A stretch of DNA of 64,000 bases from Actinotalea sp. Marseille-Q4924 (GCF_916618755.1 NZ_CAKAKB010000002.1:1-64000); one strand, 5' to 3'. Shown: positions 52,885-62,206, counted from the stretch's first letter. A program made the numbers and translations. The notes: a model not told the origin generated them from the letters alone.

Positions 52885-54857
52885 GCGGCGGTGACCGTCC
52901 GGGCGTCGTCGGCAGCGGTGGCACCGCGGACGCCGCGGGAGCGTGACATCGCGGCGCGCTCGGCCTCCTTGGCCGCCCGGGCCGTCTCGAGCACCTCGGT
53001 GATCTGGTCACCGACGAGCTCGTAGCGCTCCAGAAGGGCGTCGCGCAGGGCCTCGACCAGGTGGCGGTTCTCGGCCAGGAGCCACGTGACCCGCTGCCGC
53101 GCGTCGTCGAGCACCTTCTCCAGCTGCTTGCGCGCCTCGCCGTCGGAGAGCACGGCGGCGACGACGTCGTGCCCCGTGGCCTGGAACGAGATGAGCGACC
53201 CGGTCATGCCCGCGGCGCCGACCATCTGGGCGGCCGTCCGCGTCGCCGCGGCGAGGTCGCTCGCGGGGCCGGTCGAGGTGACGCCGAAGAACAGCTCCTC
53301 CGCGACCATCCCACCCATGGCGATCTCGACGAGGGCCTCCAGGTCGCGGGAGGAGTAGGTCCAGACCTCCTCGACGTCGCCGTGGGCGAGGAGGCCGAGG
53401 GCCTGCCCTCGCTTGACGATGGTCAGCACCTCGAGCTGCCGGTTCGGGGCCGCGAGCCACGCGACGGTGGCGTGCCCGGCCTCGTGCGTGGCGATGAGCC
53501 GCTGCTCCGCGTGGGTGTACGTGACGGGCTGGCCGATGCCCACCATCTCGGTGATGCGGGCGTGCTCCACGTCCTCGAACGACATGCCCTCGGCGCCGCG
53601 GCGCAGCGCGTTGACGAGCGCCTCGTCGAGGAGGTGCTCGATCATCACCGGGGTCCAGCCGCTGGTCGCCGCGGCGATGCGGTCGCGCAGACGGTCGTCG
53701 TCGAGCTCGTCCTCGTGGGACCGCTTCGCCAGGAAGTGGTCGACGAGCGCCCGGCGTCCGTGCACGTCGGGCGTGGGGAAGGTGAGGATGCGGTCGAACC
53801 GTCCGGGGCGCAGGAGCGCCGGGTCGAGCTGGTCGGCCCGGTTCGTGGCGGCGATGAGCAGGATCGGCGCCCGCTCGGGCCGGCTCTGCCGCAGCTGACG
53901 GTCCGCCGGCAGCAGGAGGTTGATGCGCGCCAGGACGGCGTTGCGCACCTTGTCCCAGCCGGTCGGCTCGTCGAACGACTGCATCTGCACGAGGAGCTCG
54001 TTGACGACGCCGCCCGTGCCCTCGCTGATGACCGCGTTGCGCACCACGCCGCCCTGCACCGCGCCCGTCGTGGACCCGGCCAGGACCGTGCCGCGGACGA
54101 GCGCCGCGCCGCGGCCGGACGGGTCCGCGAAGCAGTGCTCGGGGGAGAACGTCGTCGTCGGGAACGCGCTCGCACCGGTGAGGGACCCGCGACCGGACGC
54201 CGGCATGCCGCCACGCGCCAGGGCGATGGCGTCGATCTCCTCGATGAACCCGATGGCGCCACCCTCGGCCCGCGCGGCCTTGCGCAGCTCCGTGAAGTAG
54301 CGACGGATCTTCTTCGCGGTCGCGCCGTAGTACATCGACTGGAACGACGTCGCCGAGACGAACAGGAACGGCACGCCGGCCTCGGCCGCCATCGCCTTGG
54401 CGGTGAGCGTCTTGCCGGTACCCGGGGGACCCTCGAACAGGAGGCCACGTCGCGGCGTGCCGCCCATCTGGTCGGCGAAGCGGCGGTGGGTCTGGAACAG
54501 CTCGATGGACCGGCGCACGTCCTCGATGACCGGGTTGATGCCGATGACGTCGTCGAGGGTGACGTCGACCTGCTCGGGGCGGTAGGTGACGTGCGGTGAG
54601 CGGGACGCGACGACCTGTGTGCCGAGGACGAGCGCGAGCATCGCGGCGAAGAACACGATGATGACGAGAAGGAACGGGTCGATCGCGGGCAGCGGCGGGA
54701 CGACCGACCGGCCGAGGAGCGGCATCCCGATGAGGTAGACCTCGACGAGGAGGACGACGGCGGCGAACTTGTAGACGCGGCGGCGCCGGACCCGGTCGCG
54801 CTCGAGGGCGATGTCGTGCTGCAGACGACTCGACGGGTTCCTCGACGGGCTCGCCAT
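52881..54857 (-). CDS. Divergent FtsH-like membrane AAA+ protease
   Basis: The 658-residue protein has two N-terminal transmembrane helices (about 29-48 and 61-82). The AAA+ domain has Walker A GPPGTGKT (143-150) and Walker B FIEEIDA (204-210). The zinc-protease domain has H458-E-A-G-H462 and the third-ligand candidate D534. It departs from FtsH in several ways: the pore loop reads FQSMYYGA, and about 110 extra residues lie between Walker B and the ATNR segment. The periplasmic loop is very short. It probably degrades membrane or damaged proteins alongside the normal FtsH, encoded elsewhere. Confidence 0.92.
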   Translation of the reverse strand: MASPSRNPSSRLQHDIALERDRVRRRRVYKFAAVVLLVEVYLIGMPLLGRSVVPPLPAIDPFLLVIIVFFAAMLALVLGTQVVASRSPHVTYRPEQVDVTLDDVIGINPVIEDVRRSIELFQTHRRFADQMGGTPRRGLLFEGPPGTGKTLTAKAMAAEAGVPFLFVSATSFQSMYYGATAKKIRRYFTELRKAARAEGGAIGFIEEIDAIALARGGMPASGRGSLTGASAFPTTTFSPEHCFADPSGRGAALVRGTVLAGSTTGAVQGGVVRNAVISEGTGGVVNELLVQMQSFDEPTGWDKVRNAVLARINLLLPADRQLRQSRPERAPILLIAATNRADQLDPALLRPGRFDRILTFPTPDVHGRRALVDHFLAKRSHEDELDDDRLRDRIAAATSGWTPVMIEHLLDEALVNALRRGAEGMSFEDVEHARITEMVGIGQPVTYTHAEQRLIATHEAGHATVAWLAAPNRQLEVLTIVKRGQALGLLAHGDVEEVWTYSSRDLEALVEIAMGGMVAEELFFGVTSTGPASDLAAATRTAAQMVGAAGMTGSLISFQATGHDVVAAVLSDGEARKQLEKVLDDARQRVTWLLAENRHLVEALRDALLERYELVGDQITEVLETARAAKEAERAAMSRSRGVRGATAADDARTVTAA

Positions 54858-54986
54858 GGCGCGTCCTTCCTGCGGTGTCCGCCGGCCGGACGTCGGCCGC
54901 CAAGGTCATCGTCCGTCGCGGACGAGGACCGGGCAACCGGTGGCGCCGAGATCACACCACGGGGTGACGGATGGCTCAGGAAGGGC

Positions 54987-55397
54987 TCAGCGGTGCTGCT
55001 CGGCCCGCCGCGCGCTCGCCTCGTGCCGGCCGCGGGTGAGGCGCGCGTGGACGACCGTCCCGACGAGGACCAGCCCGCTGCCGATCATGAGGACGGCGGA
55101 GGCGAGGTTCATGAACGGGAGGTCCACACCGAGCAGCTGCGCGACGCCGATCCCGACGAGCACGAGGGCGAAGCCGACCGACGCGCCCGCCCGCAGCCGG
55201 CTGCGCCGGACCTCCGCGACGCCCTGGCGGGCCTTGTGCTTGGCGTACTCCAGGGGCCGCTCCGCCCAGGCGAACTTCGTCGCGAGGATCGCCAGACCGG
55301 CCGCCACGAGCACGAAGCCCGGGCCGGGGAGGACGAGCAGCGCGACGCCGGTGACGAGCAGGGCGAAGCCCGCGACTCCCACCACCACCGTGCTCAC
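54987..55397 (-). CDS. PGPGW (TIGR02611-type) membrane protein
   Basis: The 136-residue protein has the PGPGW-family core LLVLPGPGFVLVAAGLAIL and the following KFAWAERPLEYAK. Two helices lie in the first 45 residues and two more at about 73-90 and 96-116. The role of the family is unknown. The GTG start opens the first helix. It lies 130 bp upstream of the FtsH-like gene on the same strand. Confidence 0.9.
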   Translation of the reverse strand: MSTVVVGVAGFALLVTGVALLVLPGPGFVLVAAGLAILATKFAWAERPLEYAKHKARQGVAEVRRSRLRAGASVGFALVLVGIGVAQLLGVDLPFMNLASAVLMIGSGLVLVGTVVHARLTRGRHEASARRAEQHR

Positions 55398-55489
55398 GCC
55401 GTGCCCTCCCCGCCGATGCGTCCCCGTCGTGGGGCGTGACCATCATTCCCCAGCCGACGGGGTCGCACCCTCCACCGCTGGACGGATCC

Positions 55490-56299
55490 TCAGTCCGCCA
55501 GGGTGACGACCGTGGGTGGACTCGTCACCCGCAGGACGTCGCTGCGGCTCTCCCCGTCGACCTCCTTGAGGTTCACGGGTGCGGTCACGACCAGCTCGAG
55601 CGGTCCGTCCAGCGCGCCCTCGGCGCCGGGGCAGGGCGTGAAGGTGTAGGTGCTGGTCATCGTCACCGGCGTGTCGGGCCGGATGTCGACGAGCTGCACG
55701 TCCGCCTCGCCCGTGTCCGCCAGCGACACCACCACGCCGTCGCGCAGGAGCACCGCGTCGGCCCACGTCGGGGCGTTCGCCAGGACGTACTGCGACGACG
55801 GCGCCGTGAGCGTCGTGGTGAGCTCGGCCGTCCGGCCGAGCGCCGTGCCCTCGGTGACACCGGGGCTCGCCACGAGCAGGTCCCCGGGGCTCGGGGGCGC
55901 GTCGACGAGAGCCCCGCACGAGGGGAAGATCGCGTCCGGGTCGGCCACGACGGGCGGCTCGGTCGTGGGCTCCGCGGTCGGTTCCGTGGTCGGCGTCCCG
56001 TCGGGCGTGACACCGCCGGTGTCGTCGGGACGCTCGGGCGCCGGCACCGCCGGGGCCGTGGGCGTCGATGCGGGACCGGGACCCGGCCCGGTCTCCCGGC
56101 CCAGCTGCGCGACCTGCACGCCCGCCACGGCGACGGCGGCGGCGGCGCCGGTGGCGACGGTCCCGACGGCGACCCGCCGCGCCGCACGCCGACGGCGCAC
56201 CACGCGGACCATCGTCCGCACGTGGTCGGGGGGAGGGGTGACAGCCGCGGCCTCGTCGGCGCCGAGCTCGCGCAGCGCGCTCCTCAGGTGCGTGGTCAT
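55490..56299 (-). CDS. Membrane-anchored anti-sigma-like protein
   Basis: The 269-residue protein has a cytoplasmic N-terminus of about 43 residues, one transmembrane helix (about 44-66), a Pro/Thr/Glu-rich linker (about 72-120) and an outer beta-rich domain with two cysteines (SCGAL, TPCPG). It overlaps the upstream sigma-factor gene by four bases. It is therefore likely the anti-sigma or regulatory partner of that sigma factor. The sequence lacks an obvious zinc anti-sigma motif, so the role rests on context. Confidence 0.75.
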   Translation of the reverse strand: MTTHLRSALRELGADEAAAVTPPPDHVRTMVRVVRRRRAARRVAVGTVATGAAAAVAVAGVQVAQLGRETGPGPGPASTPTAPAVPAPERPDDTGGVTPDGTPTTEPTAEPTTEPPVVADPDAIFPSCGALVDAPPSPGDLLVASPGVTEGTALGRTAELTTTLTAPSSQYVLANAPTWADAVLLRDGVVVSLADTGEADVQLVDIRPDTPVTMTSTYTFTPCPGAEGALDGPLELVVTAPVNLKEVDGESRSDVLRVTSPPTVVTLAD

Positions 56300-56907
56300 G
56301 ATCCGCTCCGTCCGGTCGGGGTGGTCCGCGCGGTGGTCGTGCGTCGCCCGGGCGGCGCGGAACCTGACCGGGCGTCGAGGTGGACGTCCACGGCGCCGTC
56401 GTCGGTGGACAGGTCCAGGGGACCGAGGGCGCGCTCCAGGGCGTGGACGCCCTCGCTGAGGTACCGCTTCGCGGCGCCGGTGCTGACGCGCAGCGCCTCG
56501 CCGATCTGCGGCACGGTGAGGTCCTCGTAGAACCGCAGCACCACGCACGCGCGCTGGCGCGGCGGCAGCAGGTCGAGGGCCGAGCGCAGGTCGAGGCGGT
56601 CCGGCGAGGTGCGTTCGGGGCCGGGCTGCGCCCGCGGGGCGTCCTGCGCGACGAGGTGTCGCACGGCCGCCCACCGCCGCCGGCGGCGGAACCCGTCCAC
56701 GTAGGTGGACAGGATCGCGGACCGGACATAGCCCTCCGCGCGGTGCAGCCCGCCGTCGGCGCTGCCGCGCGAGAACGTCCGCACGAGCGCGTCCTGCACC
56801 AGGTCCTCCGCCTCGCGGCGGTCGCCCGTCAGCAGTGCGGCGTACGCGACCAGCGCCCCGTGCCGTTCCCGCACGAGCTGGTCGAGCACGTCTTCCCAGC
56901 GAGCCAC
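56296..56907 (-). CDS. SigE-family ECF sigma factor
   Basis: The 203-residue protein has region 2 (GALVAYAALLTGDRREAEDLVQDALVRTF, about 16-45) and region 4 (LPPRQRACVVLRFYEDLTVPQIGEALRVS ... RYLSEGVHALERAL, about 113-160). It lacks regions 1 and 3, as in ECF sigma factors of the actinobacterial SigE group. It directs RNA polymerase to stress or envelope promoters. The GTG start follows GGGAGGACG. The anti-sigma-like gene overlaps its end by four bases. Confidence 0.93.
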   Translation of the reverse strand: MARWEDVLDQLVRERHGALVAYAALLTGDRREAEDLVQDALVRTFSRGSADGGLHRAEGYVRSAILSTYVDGFRRRRRWAAVRHLVAQDAPRAQPGPERTSPDRLDLRSALDLLPPRQRACVVLRFYEDLTVPQIGEALRVSTGAAKRYLSEGVHALERALGPLDLSTDDGAVDVHLDARSGSAPPGRRTTTARTTPTGRSGS

Positions 56908-57054
56908 GCGACCACGTCCTCCCGGCCGTCCCTGTTCCTGCGGTTCTACCCCTTCCTACGGCCGGGGATGCTGAAACGTTGTGCCATCGTCGTTCGTGGT
57001 GGCGCGTGTCGTCCTCGGCCGCCCTCCCGAGGCCGGATGGGGGAGGATGCCGAC

Positions 57055-58695
57055 GTGACGCCGACGCCCGACCCGCACACCGGCCCCGATGCACCGACGG
57101 CCGCGCGGACGACGCAGCCGGAGCCCGGGCGGGACGTCGTCGTCGGGGTGGACCTCGGGACGACCAGCACGAAGGCGGTCGCGTTCGAGGCGGGCCGGGC
57201 GGTCGCCGTCGCGTCCCACGGCTACCCGTTGGACGAGCCGGAGCCCGGGCACGCCGTCCAGGACGCGGGGCTCATCCTCGACGCGGTCCGCGCGGCGGTC
57301 CGGGACGTGGTGGCCGAGGTGGGCGCGCAGCGCGTGGCGGGGCTGTCCTTCAGCGCGGCCATGCACAGCCTCCTCGGGCTCGACACCGACGGCGAGCCGC
57401 TGACGACCGTCGTGACGTGGGGGGACACCCGTGCCTCCGTCCAGGCGGAGCGCCTGCGCTCGGCCGACGGCGCCCTCGCGCTGCAGGGGCGGACCGGCAC
57501 GCCGCTGCACCCGATGTCGTGGCTGCCCAAGCTGGTCTGGTTCCGCGAGGCGGACCCCGGGCTGTTCGCCGAGGTGCGGACCTGGGTCGGGATCAAGGAG
57601 TACGTGCTGCTGCGGCTGTGCGGGTCCCTCGCGGTCGACCACTCGATCGCGTCCGCGACGGGGCTGCTGGACCTCGCCGCCCTGGACTGGGACGCCCAGG
57701 CGCTGGAGCTGGCGGGCATCACCGCGGACCGGCTGCCGCCGCTCGTCCCCACGACGACGGTCCTCCCGGCCCTCCTCCCGCAGGAGGCGGCCGGGATCGG
57801 GCTGCCGACGGCGACACCCGTCGTCGTCGGTGCCGCCGACGGACCCCTCGCGAACCTCGGCGTCGGCGCCGTGGTGCCCGGTGTCGCGGCGTGCTCGGTC
57901 GGGACGAGCGGGGCGCTGCGCGTCCTGGTGGACCGGCCCGTCGTCGACCCGCAGGGACGGGTGTTCTGCTACGCCCTCACGCCGGGGCGGTGGGTCGTCG
58001 GCGGGGCGATCAACAACGGCGGCGTCGTCCTGCAGTGGGCCGGGGACGCCCTCGCACCGGACCTCGGCGAGGACGCCGAGGAGGAGATCACGGCGCTCGC
58101 GGCGGAGGTCCCGGCGGGGTCCGGCGGGCTCGTCATGCTGCCGTACCTGCTCGGTGAGCGGGCCCCGCACTGGAGCACCGTGCCGCGGGGCGCGTACGTC
58201 GGCCTCACCCGTGCCCACGGGCGCGCCCACCTGCTGCGCGCGGCGCTGGAGGGGGTGTGCCTGCAGCTGGCCGTCGTCCTGGACTCGCTGCGGGAGTCAG
58301 GGCTGGAGGTGACCGAGGTCCGGGCGACGGGCGGCGCGATGCGCAGCCCCCTGTGGCGCCAGGTTCTGGCGGACGCCTTCGGGATGCGCATCGACCTCAT
58401 GGCGAGCGAGGAGGGGTCGGCCTTCGGCGCGGCGGTCCTGGGGATGGAGGCGCTCGGGATGATCGAGACGATCGACGTCGCGCCGGAGCTGCTCGAGATG
58501 GGCGAGTCGGTCGAGCCGGAGCCGGAGGCCGCCGAGGTCTACGCGAGGCTCCGTCCGGTGTTCGCCGGCCTGTACCACGCGTTGGAGCCGGCCTTCGTGC
58601 AGCTCCGGGAGCTCGCCCTGCCGCTGGAGCACAACCGGCCGATCGCGCCGGTCACGCCCGACCCGACGCCGCCGGACGCGACCCGCGAGCCCTGA
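57055..58695 (+). CDS. FGGY-family carbohydrate kinase (gluconokinase-like)
   Basis: The 546-residue kinase has the ATP-binding start VVGVDLGTTSTKAVAFE, SAAMHSLLGLD, WGDTRA and the second-domain GAADGPLANLGVG and GGAMRSPLWRQVLADAFG motifs. It phosphorylates a sugar or sugar acid. The layout best fits gluconokinases of the FGGY family, but xylulokinase is not excluded. GTG 57055 has GGGGAGG 8 bases before it; ATG 57037 is an alternative. Its 3' end overlaps the convergent membrane gene by 44 bp. Confidence 0.9.
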   Translation: MTPTPDPHTGPDAPTAARTTQPEPGRDVVVGVDLGTTSTKAVAFEAGRAVAVASHGYPLDEPEPGHAVQDAGLILDAVRAAVRDVVAEVGAQRVAGLSFSAAMHSLLGLDTDGEPLTTVVTWGDTRASVQAERLRSADGALALQGRTGTPLHPMSWLPKLVWFREADPGLFAEVRTWVGIKEYVLLRLCGSLAVDHSIASATGLLDLAALDWDAQALELAGITADRLPPLVPTTTVLPALLPQEAAGIGLPTATPVVVGAADGPLANLGVGAVVPGVAACSVGTSGALRVLVDRPVVDPQGRVFCYALTPGRWVVGGAINNGGVVLQWAGDALAPDLGEDAEEEITALAAEVPAGSGGLVMLPYLLGERAPHWSTVPRGAYVGLTRAHGRAHLLRAALEGVCLQLAVVLDSLRESGLEVTEVRATGGAMRSPLWRQVLADAFGMRIDLMASEEGSAFGAAVLGMEALGMIETIDVAPELLEMGESVEPEPEAAEVYARLRPVFAGLYHALEPAFVQLRELALPLEHNRPIAPVTPDPTPPDATREP

Positions 58696-59338
58696 CGCCG
58701 CCGAGCGCGGGCGCGAGGACGACGAGCGCCGCCGCGGAGAGCACGTGCCAGGCGGCGTGGCCCTGCCACACGCTCGCCGGGTCGCACAGCGGTCCACCGG
58801 CGCGCGAGAGCGTCCCGACGAGGCCGCCCAGCGCGAGAAGTCCGACGGCGACCAGCGCCCGTGCCCGGACGGCAGGCTCCGCGCGGGCACGCAGGAGCGT
58901 GACGACGACGGCGACCCCGGCGACGACGGCCTGGGCCGCGTCGGCGGGTCGCGGCACGAGCAGGATCGCCGGCACGAGCAGGGCCGTGGGCGCCACCCAC
59001 CACCACCAGCGGCGAGGACGGCTGCGCAGCGCCGCGACGCCGTCGGCGGCGACGAGGCAGAGGGTCGCGGCGAGCGGGAGGTCGTGGGCCAGGTCGGACC
59101 AGGCCGGGTCTGGGCCGTGCTGGACGAAGGAGCCCACACCGATCCCGGCGACGAGGGCGGCGAACGGGGCGACCTCACGCGGGCGGACCGCGCCCGGGCC
59201 GACACCGCGGCGGCGCGCCTGGCCGAGGACCACGACCGCGGCGACCACGTAGGCCGCGCTGCTGACCGCGGAGACGGGCTCCTGCAGGAAGCCCGCGGCG
59301 AGGAGCTCGCAGCCGGGCCCGGCCGGCCGGGGCGTCAC
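58652..59338 (-). CDS. Multi-spanning membrane protein, ceramidase-like
   Basis: The 228-residue protein has about seven transmembrane helices. Polar motifs typical of the alkaline-ceramidase (CREST) superfamily are present: GIGVGSFVQHG in the third helix, DLAHDLP, and a late HAAWHVLSAAAL. These supply the Ser/His/Asp metal set of that superfamily, so a membrane hydrolase is plausible. The GTG overlaps the stop of the DUF5317 gene by four bases. The gene tail runs 44 bp into the convergent kinase gene. Confidence 0.7.
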   Translation of the reverse strand: MTPRPAGPGCELLAAGFLQEPVSAVSSAAYVVAAVVVLGQARRRGVGPGAVRPREVAPFAALVAGIGVGSFVQHGPDPAWSDLAHDLPLAATLCLVAADGVAALRSRPRRWWWWVAPTALLVPAILLVPRPADAAQAVVAGVAVVVTLLRARAEPAVRARALVAVGLLALGGLVGTLSRAGGPLCDPASVWQGHAAWHVLSAAALVVLAPALGGVRARGSRPAASGRA

Positions 59339-59976
59339 GGGCGTCGGCGGGCGGGATCCGGGTCCGCGGCATCCGGCCGGGCGGGCCCGGGTTCGGCGGT
59401 CTCGAGCTCCGCGGGTCCGGGTCCGTCGGGCCCGGGCGCTCCCGGCTCGGGCTCCGCCGACCGTCCCAGCCGACGCGTGGACGTCCAGGCGGCGATGACC
59501 ACGCCGAGGAGGATGAGGACGTCACCGACGCTGAACGTGTTCGCCAGCGGCAGCGGCGCCGGCCACGCGAAGACGTCGCCCAGCCAGGGCAGCACCGGGT
59601 CCGCGACGACGGCGGAGTTCGCGAAGTCGCCGGACTCGACCCGACCGGTCGCCGCGACGGCGTCCGGGTCGGCGGGCAGCACGCCGCCGTTCAGGGCGAT
59701 GGTGAGGCCGTTGGACGCGGCGCCCGCCCCGACGACGAGCGCGCCGGGGACCCGGCGGTTGAGCCACAGGAAGGCCAGGGCGGCGAGGTAGGTGAGGCTG
59801 TGCCCGACCCGCGCGACGCCGTCGGGCAGGGGCGCCTCTAGGATGACCGCCTGCAGGAGGAGCGTCGCCCAGACCAGCAGGGGCAGGCGCCACCGGTGCA
59901 GGAGGAGCCCGGCGGGCCACCGGCCGACGACGAGCGGCGACAGCAGCGCGAGCAGGCACGCGGCGAGGAGCAGCAT
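59335..59976 (-). CDS. DUF5317 membrane protein
   Basis: The 213-residue protein matches DUF5317. It has helices at about 1-17, 27-46, 58-70 and 75-95, the SNGLTIALNGGVLPAD segment, a FANSAVVADPVLPWLGDVFA loop, a last helix, and a Pro/Glu-rich tail (about 175-213). Function is unknown. It lies 57 bp after the GGDEF-EAL gene and overlaps the next membrane gene. Confidence 0.88.
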   Translation of the reverse strand: MLLLAACLLALLSPLVVGRWPAGLLLHRWRLPLLVWATLLLQAVILEAPLPDGVARVGHSLTYLAALAFLWLNRRVPGALVVGAGAASNGLTIALNGGVLPADPDAVAATGRVESGDFANSAVVADPVLPWLGDVFAWPAPLPLANTFSVGDVLILLGVVIAAWTSTRRLGRSAEPEPGAPGPDGPGPAELETAEPGPARPDAADPDPARRRP

Positions 59977-60033
59977 CGGGACCTTCCCACTCGGGCGGCG
60001 CCGACGTCGCCCGGGGCGTCGTCGGCCGTCGGG

Positions 60034-62067
60034 TCAGTCTCTCGCGGACCGGGCGGTCGGGACCGACGCCACGGTGTCCTCCGCGTCCAGGCGTTCGAGG
60101 ATCGCCTCGGGGGTCGTCGGGCGGCCGAGGTGGTAGCCCTGCCCGACGTGGCAGCCCATCCCGTGCAGCGTCTGGGCGGTTCCCTCGTCCTCGATCCCCT
60201 CGGCGACCACCCGGAGGCCGAGGTCGCGGGCGAGCGCGATGGTCGAGCGGACGATGACGAAGTCGTGGTGGTCGTTGCCCATGTCGCTGACGAACGAGCG
60301 GTCGATCTTCAGCTCGTCGATCTCCAGGCGCTTGAGGTAGTTGAGGGACGCGTGCCCGGTGCCGTAGTCGTCCACCGCGATCGCGACCCCGGTCTCCCGC
60401 AGCGCTGCGATGACGGCGTCGACCCGGGCGGGGTCGGAGAGGATGCCCGTCTCCGTGACCTCGAGGATGAGCGCGGAGGCGGGCACGTCGTGGCGGGCGA
60501 GCGCCTCGCGGACGGAGCGGGGGAGGGCCAGGTCCGACAGGTGGCGTGCCGAGAGGTTCACGGCGAGGAGGACGTCGTGGCCGCGGGTGCGCCACTCCGC
60601 CAGGGAGCTCAGTGCGCCGTCGAGCACGTACGTGGTGAGCTCACCGATGAGCCCGGAGTTCTCCGCGAGGGGGATGAAGTCGTCCGGCGGCACGAAGCCG
60701 CGGGTGGGGTGGTTCCAGCGCACGAGGGCCTCGACGCCGACGGTGCGGCGCGTGGTGAGGTCGACCTGCGGCTGGTACGCGACGGCGAGCTGGTCGGTGT
60801 CCAGGGCGGTCCGCAGGTCGGCGAGCAGCTGGAGCCGGTCGACGGTGTTGACGTCGAACTCGGGGGAGAAGGCGCTGATCCGGTCCCGCTCGAGCTTGGC
60901 GTGGTACAGCGCGATGTCAGCGTTCTTCATGAGCGTCTCGGCGTCGGTGCCGTGCGCGGGGGCGACCGCGACGCCGGCGCTCGCGCGGACCAGGAGCTCG
61001 AGCTCACCGATCCGCATGGGCTGCTCGAGCGAGTCGAGCAGCGCCTGCGCGACCGCGAGCGTCTCCTCGAGGTCGCCGTCCACGACCACGGCGAACTCGT
61101 CGCCACCGAGTCGGCTGGCGTCACGGTCGTCGTCCAGCGCGGTCCGAAGCCGGTCCGCGACCTGCCGGAGCAGTCGGTCACCGACCGGGTGACCCAAGGT
61201 GTCGTTGATGTCCTTGAAGTGGTCGAGGTCGAGGAGGACGAGGCCTGGCCCGGTTCCCCTGTCGTCCGCGGTCGCATCGAGGGCGTGACCCAGTCGGCTG
61301 AGGAGACGATCACGGTTGCCCAGGGAGGTGAGCGAGTCGTGTGTCGCCTGGAACGCGTTGCGCACGCTCGCCGCGGCGGTCAGGTACACCGCGACGACGG
61401 GAGGGCCCAGGAGGACGAGGAGAGGAACACCGAACTCCGACACGACAGCCGCGACGCCACCGATGCACAGCAGGACGATGTGCGTGGCGAGGACGAAGGC
61501 GCCGTCCTCCCGGAGGATCGCGATGATCCTCTGTCGGGCGGCGAGGGCGACGACGATCGCCACGAGGAGTCTGTTCGTGACGATCATCGCGCCGCCGGCG
61601 ACGAGGAGGTGGCCCACCTCGCCCATGGTGACCACGACGTGCGGGTGGAAGAACGGCACGCCGGCCAGCGTCGTGAAGACCCATGCGCCGACGACCACGC
61701 TGATGGAGTACTGGGCCGTGTTGAAGGCCGACTTGTGCGCGGGGCGTCTGTTCAGCACATCGTCCGCGATGCTGGCAGCCGCCTGCACGACGGCAGCGAC
61801 GCCCACGCCGCCCACAGCGAGCAGCGCGAGGATGAAGGGCGCCGACGTGGAGATCGTCTCGACCGTGACCTCGCCACGGGAGATCGGAAGAGGTCGTGCC
61901 TCACCGACGACAGCGGCGACAGCAAGGAATGCGATGGGCAGCGTTGCCGTCGCGGTGAGTGCGGACCACTCGGCGCGCAGGACGACGAAGACCAGGAACG
62001 CCAACCCGACGACGCAGATGACCGCGACGTAGGGGATGAGCAGAGAGGGCGGGGCCGAGCGTCTCAC
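60034..62067 (-). CDS. Membrane GGDEF-EAL c-di-GMP enzyme
   Basis: The 677-residue protein has a seven- or eight-helix MASE-like membrane sensor (about 10-232). It is followed by a GGDEF domain with intact GGDEF (321-325) and an EAL domain with intact EAL (446-448), DDYGTG and the usual glutamates. Both synthesis and breakdown of cyclic di-GMP are possible. The GTG start has GGAAGG about 9 bases before it. A 36-codon gene ends 28 bp upstream on the same strand, and the two seem to share a transcript. Confidence 0.94.
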   Translation of the reverse strand: MRRSAPPSLLIPYVAVICVVGLAFLVFVVLRAEWSALTATATLPIAFLAVAAVVGEARPLPISRGEVTVETISTSAPFILALLAVGGVGVAAVVQAAASIADDVLNRRPAHKSAFNTAQYSISVVVGAWVFTTLAGVPFFHPHVVVTMGEVGHLLVAGGAMIVTNRLLVAIVVALAARQRIIAILREDGAFVLATHIVLLCIGGVAAVVSEFGVPLLVLLGPPVVAVYLTAAASVRNAFQATHDSLTSLGNRDRLLSRLGHALDATADDRGTGPGLVLLDLDHFKDINDTLGHPVGDRLLRQVADRLRTALDDDRDASRLGGDEFAVVVDGDLEETLAVAQALLDSLEQPMRIGELELLVRASAGVAVAPAHGTDAETLMKNADIALYHAKLERDRISAFSPEFDVNTVDRLQLLADLRTALDTDQLAVAYQPQVDLTTRRTVGVEALVRWNHPTRGFVPPDDFIPLAENSGLIGELTTYVLDGALSSLAEWRTRGHDVLLAVNLSARHLSDLALPRSVREALARHDVPASALILEVTETGILSDPARVDAVIAALRETGVAIAVDDYGTGHASLNYLKRLEIDELKIDRSFVSDMGNDHHDFVIVRSTIALARDLGLRVVAEGIEDEGTAQTLHGMGCHVGQGYHLGRPTTPEAILERLDAEDTVASVPTARSARD

Positions 62068-62095
62068 GCGGCCCCGCCTTCCGGAGAGTGGTGCT

Positions 62096-62206
62096 TCAGA
62101 ACCACTTATGCCCTGCGCCGACGGCCGCGGCGACTGCCACCAGCGTCGCTGCGCTGACCGACATCCGAGCGATGGTGCTGTCCTTAGCTGCGCGCCACTT
62201 GTCCAT
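62096..62206 (-). CDS. 36-residue putative membrane microprotein
   Basis: The ATG at 62206 starts a 36-codon frame. It encodes a charged head (MDKWRAAKDSTIARM), a hydrophobic Ala/Val segment of about 17 residues and the tail GAGHKWF. A GAGAGGG ribosome site lies 9 bases before the ATG. The frame ends 28 bp from the GGDEF-EAL start on the same strand. Head, helix and tail are well separated, as in real small membrane or signal peptides. The role is unknown; it could bind or signal to the sensor part of the neighbour. Confidence 0.6.
   Translation of the reverse strand: MDKWRAAKDSTIARMSVSAATLVAVAAAVGAGHKWF

Noticed and set aside
57037-57054. Upstream ATG as start of the FGGY kinase
   Set aside because: The purine-rich ribosome site overlaps this ATG and is correctly spaced for GTG 57055 instead.
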